The translations under genes and the position numbers were made by a program. From Aureococcus anophagefferens (lineage: Eukaryota; Sar; Pelagophyceae; Pelagomonadales; Pelagomonadaceae), in contig NW_008705651.1 in the NCBI RefSeq assembly GCF_000186865.1, positions 4,084 through 15,653 of the forward strand: DNA of 11,570 nucleotides, given 5' to 3'. The notes below the pieces were generated by a model, which ran no database searches, had not been told where the DNA came from, and saw only the letters and a list, made by a program, of their open reading frames with translations. Below, in pieces: positions 8,023 to 11,570 of this stretch. Every line of letters starts with the position of its first letter. The first letter of the stretch is position 1.

Positions 8023-8229
8023 CGAAAAAGCCGTGCGTGCGAAGCACATTAGGTTCTTACAAGATACATCTTAAACACAAAATGATTCATAATATTACTA
8101 CCTGTGTTATAACCACTCGTATTTTAATATTCAGTGTTATTATGAGCGACCACACGCGAGCACAAAAAACCATTATTACCCGCCTTAATACATTGAAAAA
8201 TAAAGGCACTGGTCGCAAAGTCCGTATTG

Positions 8230-8904
8230 CTAGAGGGCAGTTTTCTTAAGCCCAAAAATAGAATGAATCACATCCTTGCAAATGGGCTGCTTTGGGCCAT
8301 AGCCCGCAGGTATTTCCATGATCACCTTGCAAAGCGGGTTCGCCTCCCATGCGGCGATCATCAGCAAACTTATCCACATCAACGTCTCGTTGCCAAACTC
8401 AATCTTTCGCGCTTGCTCCTCCGTAAGAGGAGCACCATTCACAAGGTCTATCGAGCGACCATGGTGTGCCTCTGACTGCTGCGAAAACGAGCAACAATTC
8501 CTAGCAAAAACACAAACACCGGGCGGACAACGCTTGAAGTAATGACGTTTGTACAAATAAAAGTCACGGAACGAACAGAGCACGTGCGGACACATGTTCG
8601 GATCACCATCCACGCCGATGCACCCGCATCTGCCATTACTAATAGCGTAGATCCGTTGCAAAAACGTGAAGTTGTGCGACCCAAATTCGTAGGCGAAATC
8701 CCCATATTTTTCAGGAAAACCAAGCCCACAAGGTGGAAGAGGCGTACTCCTTTTTTTGGTCCCATTATTACTGCAGCAGATGGAGGCTTCTCGCACGCGC
8801 AGCTGCTCCATTATACGCACAAGACGTTCCGTAGCTTCGTCCATGTCTCGACGGTAGCTTTCTCCGATCCAAACGACCTTCGACTTCTTTGCGGGCGAAG
8901 ACAT
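8230..8904 (-). CDS. Cys-rich 224-aa protein of unknown function, intact
   Basis: The frame is open from an ATG at 8904 to a TAG at 8230-8232. The N-terminus is basic and polar (MSSPAKKSKV) and followed by a charged helix (about 15-40, RRDMDEATERLVRIMEQL). The centre is rich in Cys: positions 43, 44, 59, 93, 95, 105, 110, 126, 131, 137 and 138, with CGC and CC pairs and a run of aromatic residues (FRDFYLYKRHYFKRC). This could be a zinc-binding fold or a disulfide-rich one. The C-terminal third has LTEEQARKIEFGNETL, a hydrophobic helix (MWISLLMIAAW) and a Pro/Gly-rich stretch. No signal peptide or clear membrane protein pattern. I do not recognise the family. Base composition is intermediate, unlike the AT-rich viral block, so it is probably a host gene. 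A T-rich run (9 bases) lies about 10 bases upstream of the ATG. Confidence 0.6.
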   Translation of the reverse strand: MSSPAKKSKVVWIGESYRRDMDEATERLVRIMEQLRVREASICCSNNGTKKRSTPLPPCGLGFPEKYGDFAYEFGSHNFTFLQRIYAISNGRCGCIGVDGDPNMCPHVLCSFRDFYLYKRHYFKRCPPGVCVFARNCCSFSQQSEAHHGRSIDLVNGAPLTEEQARKIEFGNETLMWISLLMIAAWEANPLCKVIMEIPAGYGPKQPICKDVIHSIFGLKKTAL

Positions 8905-9235
8905 GACGCACGAAAAAAAAAACCGGCAACCCGCGCCCCAACCCTACCTCCACACTCTCGGAAAACACAAACGAGCACGCCAGAGGCAGCGAAATCGCAC
9001 GTTTGCAGCGACACGAAGACGCCGCGCGCGGGGCGCTGCGAGCAGCGCTGAATGCCCCGGCACGGGGCGCCCTTCCGCAGCCCGCGGGGCCCCGAACGCC
9101 CCGGGCGGGCCGAGCTAGCACAGCGGGCGGGCCGCGAAGCCCACCGGAGGTCCTCGGGCAGCGATTCTACGCTAAACACCCACCATCGTCTAAGCTGCTC
9201 TAGACGATAGACTAACGCGTCCTTAGGCTGAGTTT
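8905..9235. other. GC-rich, CpG-dense upstream block
   Basis: This stretch lies upstream of the Cys-rich gene and is very GC-rich from about 9010 to 9150, with GC-rich self-complementary runs. Open frames on both strands are Arg/Ala/Pro-rich and look like composition artefacts. It could hold the promoter of the 8230-8904 gene. It ends shortly before the AT-rich viral block begins. Confidence 0.4.
9185..9208. repeat. Short inverted repeat, 8-bp arms
   Basis: ATCGTCTA at 9185-9192 and TAGACGAT at 9201-9208 are perfect complements separated by 8 bases. It could form a small hairpin. It lies about 60 bases outside the longer palindrome at the viral junction. Confidence 0.7.
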
Positions 9236-9526
9236 TTACATCGATCGAGAAGTCAAGATCACGACGTTTGCAGGATTTGCGCAGTGCGCAAATCCTGCAG
9301 ATGAATTTTTGTATACTTCTCTTAAATTACTATCAAATTTTGTGGAATAACTATTGATACTGACATCCAAATCAAAGCCCTTCCCTCTCAAAATTTCAAC
9401 TAATTTCATATGACTTTCTGATGCTAAAATTTGTTCATCATATGATTTGTCACTTCCTCTATTTCTATTTCCTTGACCTCCCAATCTAAAAGACTCACCG
9501 AACAGTATTAGCAGACCTTTTTTCAT
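9236..9526 (-). pseudogene. Truncated giant-virus family protein (glycosyltransferase-like or unknown), C-terminus lost
   Basis: The best start is the ATG at 9526-9524, giving MKKGLLILFGESFRLGGQ. The hydrophobic strand followed by GESFR, and later YDEQILASESHMKLVEIL and SINSYSTKFD, resembles a conserved protein of large algal and protist viruses that I recall as uncharacterised or glycosyltransferase-like. The product name is from memory and not certain. Viral-looking sequence ends after about residue 76, at LREVYKN. The remaining codons up to the TAA at 9236-9238 are encoded by the palindrome and host-side DNA, so the natural C-terminus is gone. It shares an AT-rich 70-bp upstream gap with the divergent gene at 9597. 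Confidence 0.55.
9269..9299. repeat. Perfect 31-bp palindrome (15-bp arms, 1-base centre) at the host/virus junction
   Basis: The left arm TGCAGGATTTGCGCA (9269-9283) is the exact reverse complement of the right arm TGCGCAAATCCTGCA (9285-9299), with a single G between. It falls exactly where the GC-rich host-like DNA gives way to AT-rich viral DNA, and it interrupts the C-terminal part of the viral gene read on the minus strand. Perfect arms suggest a recent origin or selection. Hairpin-type end joining, fold-back repair or a mobile-element end are all possible. Confidence 0.9.
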
Positions 9527-9596
9527 ATACAAATGAAAAAACAAAAGATATACTTAAAATTAAAATTTCTTGTTTATTCAAATAATATCAATAGTT
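9527..9596. promoter_or_regulatory. Short AT-rich gap between divergent viral genes, likely shared promoter
   Basis: Seventy bases separate the two divergent ATG codons and are almost entirely A/T with several A- and T-runs. Giant-virus early promoters are short and AT-rich, which fits, but the mimivirus-type motif AAAAATTGA is not present exactly on either strand. Promoter function is inferred from position only. Confidence 0.35.
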
Positions 9597-10181
9597 ATGG
9601 AGACTAAATTTCCAACAATAAAATGTTCACACTATCCATGTAGTTCTTGTAGAAAATTCGTAAAGTGGAATAAGGAGCAAATGTATTTGTTTCATTTTCC
9701 AGAGACGATTTATAATAATCATCAATTTCTTTTCTTATGTGAATATTGTTTGTTTCAAACATTTATTTACATTCAATCATCCATGTATAACTTTTTTGCT
9801 ATTGACGACTTCATGAAAGCTATAATCACAAATGATAATAATTTTATCGTCAAATCTTTCAAGACTGATAATCTTTTGATTGAATCATATCCCAACTCCG
9901 ATTTCCCCTCATATTCATCTTTTTTCTTTTATTTTTTGACATGGTATGAACAAAATCAAATTACTCAACACATAATCAAATTTCTAATTGAAACGATAGG
10001 AATACCGTTCAAATGTTCTGATTTTTTCATAGACAGACTGATTCTTGAAAGTGATATGAATATAGACGAAAAGTCTTATTTACTTACAATGAGAAATCTC
10101 CGATTGAGAGAAAATTATGAACTGGCAAAACTTGATTTATTCTTCCCGGAAGAGATCGTTGAACTAATTTTAAGCTTCTAG
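9597..10181 (+). CDS. Viral protein of unknown function with Cys motifs, 194 aa, intact
   Basis: The start chosen is the ATG at 9597; the frame is open nine codons further upstream, but only to a TTG. The N-terminus has CSHYPCSSCRKF (Cys spaced 4 and 2 apart), and about 40 residues later LCEYCLF (CxxC). Together these could form a zinc-binding site of the treble-clef or ribbon kind. The middle is rich in aromatic residues (SSFFFYFLTWYEQ). The C-terminus, FFPEEIVELILSF, resembles the F-box-like or terminal helix found in many giant-virus proteins of this size. Codon use is AT-rich like its neighbours. The stop TAG (10179-10181) overlaps the opposite stop of the capping-enzyme gene, typical of compact viral genomes. 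I do not recognise a specific family. Confidence 0.65.
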   Translation: METKFPTIKCSHYPCSSCRKFVKWNKEQMYLFHFPETIYNNHQFLFLCEYCLFQTFIYIQSSMYNFFAIDDFMKAIITNDNNFIVKSFKTDNLLIESYPNSDFPSYSSFFFYFLTWYEQNQITQHIIKFLIETIGIPFKCSDFFIDRLILESDMNIDEKSYLLTMRNLRLRENYELAKLDLFFPEEIVELILSF

Positions 10182-11145
10182 ATTTCAGTCAACATGTCAT
10201 ATGTAACCGGTTCTTTGTACGAGTTCCAAATATCAATGGCGGTTTTATAATGATTTGGATTTTTTTTATCGTGTCTTACTCGCATTGGTTTCCATTTTTC
10301 TTCGGCGAAAGACATTTCAACTATATTTCCATCATGGATTATATCTCCATTCCAGCATTGTAACTCTCCATTGATTAAAGGTAATTTGACAAATCCACTT
10401 TCATCAAACGCCTGCATGACTGCTTTTCTCGTGTTAGAGTCAATGTATAGTACCAATAGTCTACATATTTTTTTTTTTTTCATAACAAGTCCACACATAG
10501 TTTGCGTAGAGAATTCATGTGTGTTATCTTCAATTTGTATTTTGAAATCAATTGTATTGAATAGGGGGTCTTTCCACTTCAATAGTTTCTGGAATTGAAA
10601 TCCTGACTGGACAAAATATCTTGGTTTATCAATGTAGTCAATATATAGATAATTGCCACCGACAAAGTCATTTGGTGTGAAAATCAGACCGTCGTTGGCG
10701 TATTCGTTTTTTTTAATATCCTCAAAACATTGTTTACAAATAAATTGTAAATTATTGTTGTTAAATGAATAAAACTTTTTTACTGAAACTTCAAATGAAC
10801 CAGGTCTCGCACAATATGAAAAGTTCTTTTCCTGTATTAGTTCTTCTAAAATCGTTAATCTCATGTCGAAATGTCTTTTGCGAACATCTTCTTTACAGAA
10901 GAAATAGCAATCAAATATCAAGAAATGTGAAATATTTTCACCAGATTTATTTTTATTTAAGAATTTAAGAATTCACCATCGAAAATTGTTCCCTCATAAT
11001 CCTTTGAAAAAAAACATCCTGTGGATTTGAAATAATTATGTTTTTCTTCCATCAGGAAAAGTTCTCCAGTATTGTGAATAAATCCCGTCATTCTTAGTCC
11101 GTCTGTTTTCGGTGTGACTCTATACTCCTTTAATATGTCCAGGAT
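10178..11145 (-). pseudogene. mRNA capping enzyme, guanylyltransferase domain (giant-virus type), N-truncated and frameshifted
   Basis: The enzyme transfers GMP to the 5' end of mRNA through a covalent lysine-GMP. On the minus strand the nucleotidyltransferase motifs appear in order: motif I in VTPKTDGLRM, with the Lys codon at 11107-11109; GTIFDGEFL (motif III region, about 10990-10966); then, in another frame, SGENISHFLIFDCYFF; motif IV in NDGLIFTPNDF; motif V in LLKWKDPLFNTIDF; and the OB-fold end with WKPMRVRHDKKNPNHYKTA. The frame is lost between motif III and the next block: the first piece ends at a TAA at 10957-10959, and an 8-bp tandem duplication lies there. Upstream, a TGA at 11146-11148 and a composition change end the gene, so any N-terminal triphosphatase domain is missing. 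The protein stops just after the OB fold, so no cap methyltransferase follows. Confidence 0.82.
10955..10973 (+). repeat. 8-bp tandem duplication that breaks the capping-enzyme frame
   Basis: TTTAAGAA occurs twice in tandem (10956-10963 and 10964-10971), with one matching base on the left and two on the right. The reading frame before and after it differs by exactly the amount an 8-bp insertion would cause, and no other change is needed to explain the frame break. Confidence 0.85.
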
Positions 11146-11148
11146 TCA

Positions 11149-11570
11149 GTTCTGGCTCCATGAGCATCCTGCGGATTTTGTGGAGCTTTGGTTCATTAAA
11201 GCTGACTGTGCCTCCAGTCTCAGCTGAAAGATGTAGGGAAATACCCCTAACAAGCACTACGTAAAACCCAGCAATCTCAATTAATCAAGCTATGGACGAT
11301 CCCCGCGACTGCATTTTGGCTCGAGGGAGGGTGGGCGTTGGCACGATTTGGGAGAAGGGGGGTGAGATTAAGACTGCCAATTTTCAGGTCTGAAGACCAT
11401 GGGGTTGGGCGCGCGCGCCATCGTCTAAAAGGCCATAATATGTGCGGTGTAGTGAGGGTGAGGGGTCGCATCGCCGCGATCGTCGCGCGCGAGCCCCAAA
11501 CTTGGTAGACTCGACCTATGTATGTATTAGAGTGCCACCGTAAGCTGTAGCACAGCTGCGACCCAGAATA
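11149..11570. other. Host-type non-coding sequence
   Basis: The composition returns to mixed or GC-rich, with a GCGCGCGCGCC run at 11410-11420 and CG-rich words after 11465. There is no open frame with recognisable content on either strand, and I see no tRNA, rRNA or PKS motif. It is the right flank of the viral segment. Confidence 0.45.

Larger units (their letters stand above)
7871..8229. other. AT-rich spacer with short repeats
   Basis: No convincing gene. A short plus-strand frame (about 8142-8249, 35 codons from its last ATG) has no recognisable content and runs into the 3' end of the opposite gene. The stretch contains three copies of ATTTAACACAC and an 8-bp tandem repeat, listed separately. 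It would hold the 3' untranslated region and terminator of the 8230-8904 gene. Confidence 0.5.
9300..11145. mobile_element. Endogenous giant-virus (NCLDV) segment
   Basis: The block is far more AT-rich than both flanks and has viral features: three genes packed within about 1.8 kb on alternating strands, an intergenic gap of only about 70 bases, two genes whose stop codons overlap, and a capping-enzyme guanylyltransferase of the giant-virus type. Both edge genes are cut: the one on the left loses its C-terminal part, the one on the right its N-terminal part. The segment is therefore a fragment, not an island with its own ends. The left edge is at the palindrome (about 9300). The right edge is near 11145, where the capping-enzyme frame meets a stop and composition changes. 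One gene is broken by a small duplication, so the copy is probably not under selection. Confidence 0.75.

Noticed and set aside
8037..8249. Plus-strand 70-codon frame in the AT-rich spacer
   Set aside because: No recognisable content, it overlaps the 3' end of the opposite intact gene, and it is short enough to occur by chance.
9183..11428. An 11-base word, CCATCGTCTAA, on both sides of the viral block (9183 and 11418) as a target-site duplication
   Set aside because: The copies are not at the block edges and an 11-mer match between flanks of this size is not far from chance.
1..11570. CRISPR arrays, tRNA or rRNA genes
   Set aside because: No regularly spaced repeats and no tRNA or rRNA landmark sequences were seen on either strand.

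Overview
The window looks like nuclear DNA of a eukaryote, probably a protist or microalga. It carries the remains of a large modular type I polyketide synthase (PKS), all on the minus strand. Further right there is a separate AT-rich block of nucleocytoplasmic large DNA virus ('giant virus') genes. Two things point to a eukaryote: a probable 47-nt GT...AG intron inside one ketosynthase, and the giant-virus insertion. I cannot name the species.

PKS region (about 7450 down to 139, read on the minus strand, 5' to 3'): C-terminal part of an acyltransferase (AT) and an acyl carrier protein (ACP) (7450-6944); ketosynthase KS2 (about 6700-5660); a short AT N-terminal remnant (5630-5549); a duplicated KS-end/post-KS segment (5548-5077); two tandem ACPs (4819-4136); ketosynthase KS1 (about 4100-2745); the second copy of the post-KS segment (about 2815-2338); an unassigned stretch (2337-1976); an HMG-CoA-synthase-like domain (1975-760); and an enoyl-CoA hydratase/crotonase domain (759-139). 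Tandem ACPs plus an HMG-CoA synthase and a crotonase are the parts of a polyketide beta-branching cassette, which adds an alkyl group at a beta-keto position. In bacteria these enzymes are normally separate proteins. Here they read in line with the PKS. Catalytic residues (KS Cys/His/His, ACP Ser, HMG-CoA synthase Cys) are kept, but the frame is cut by many in-frame stops and a few frameshifts. Wherever KS1 and KS2 or firm family motifs can be compared, each stop replaces Gln or Arg, as expected from C-to-T changes. The simplest reading is a pseudogene.

Middle (7450-9235): a GC-rich block with no recognisable gene, an AT-rich spacer with small repeats, one intact 224-codon Cys-rich gene of unknown function (8904-8230, minus), and a GC-rich upstream block.

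Viral block (about 9300-11145): much more AT-rich, with three tightly packed genes. These are a truncated giant-virus family protein (minus), an intact 194-aa Cys-motif protein (plus), and an mRNA capping guanylyltransferase (minus) that lacks its N-terminal region and is broken by an 8-bp tandem duplication. A perfect 31-bp palindrome sits at the left edge. The last 420 bases look like host-type non-coding DNA.
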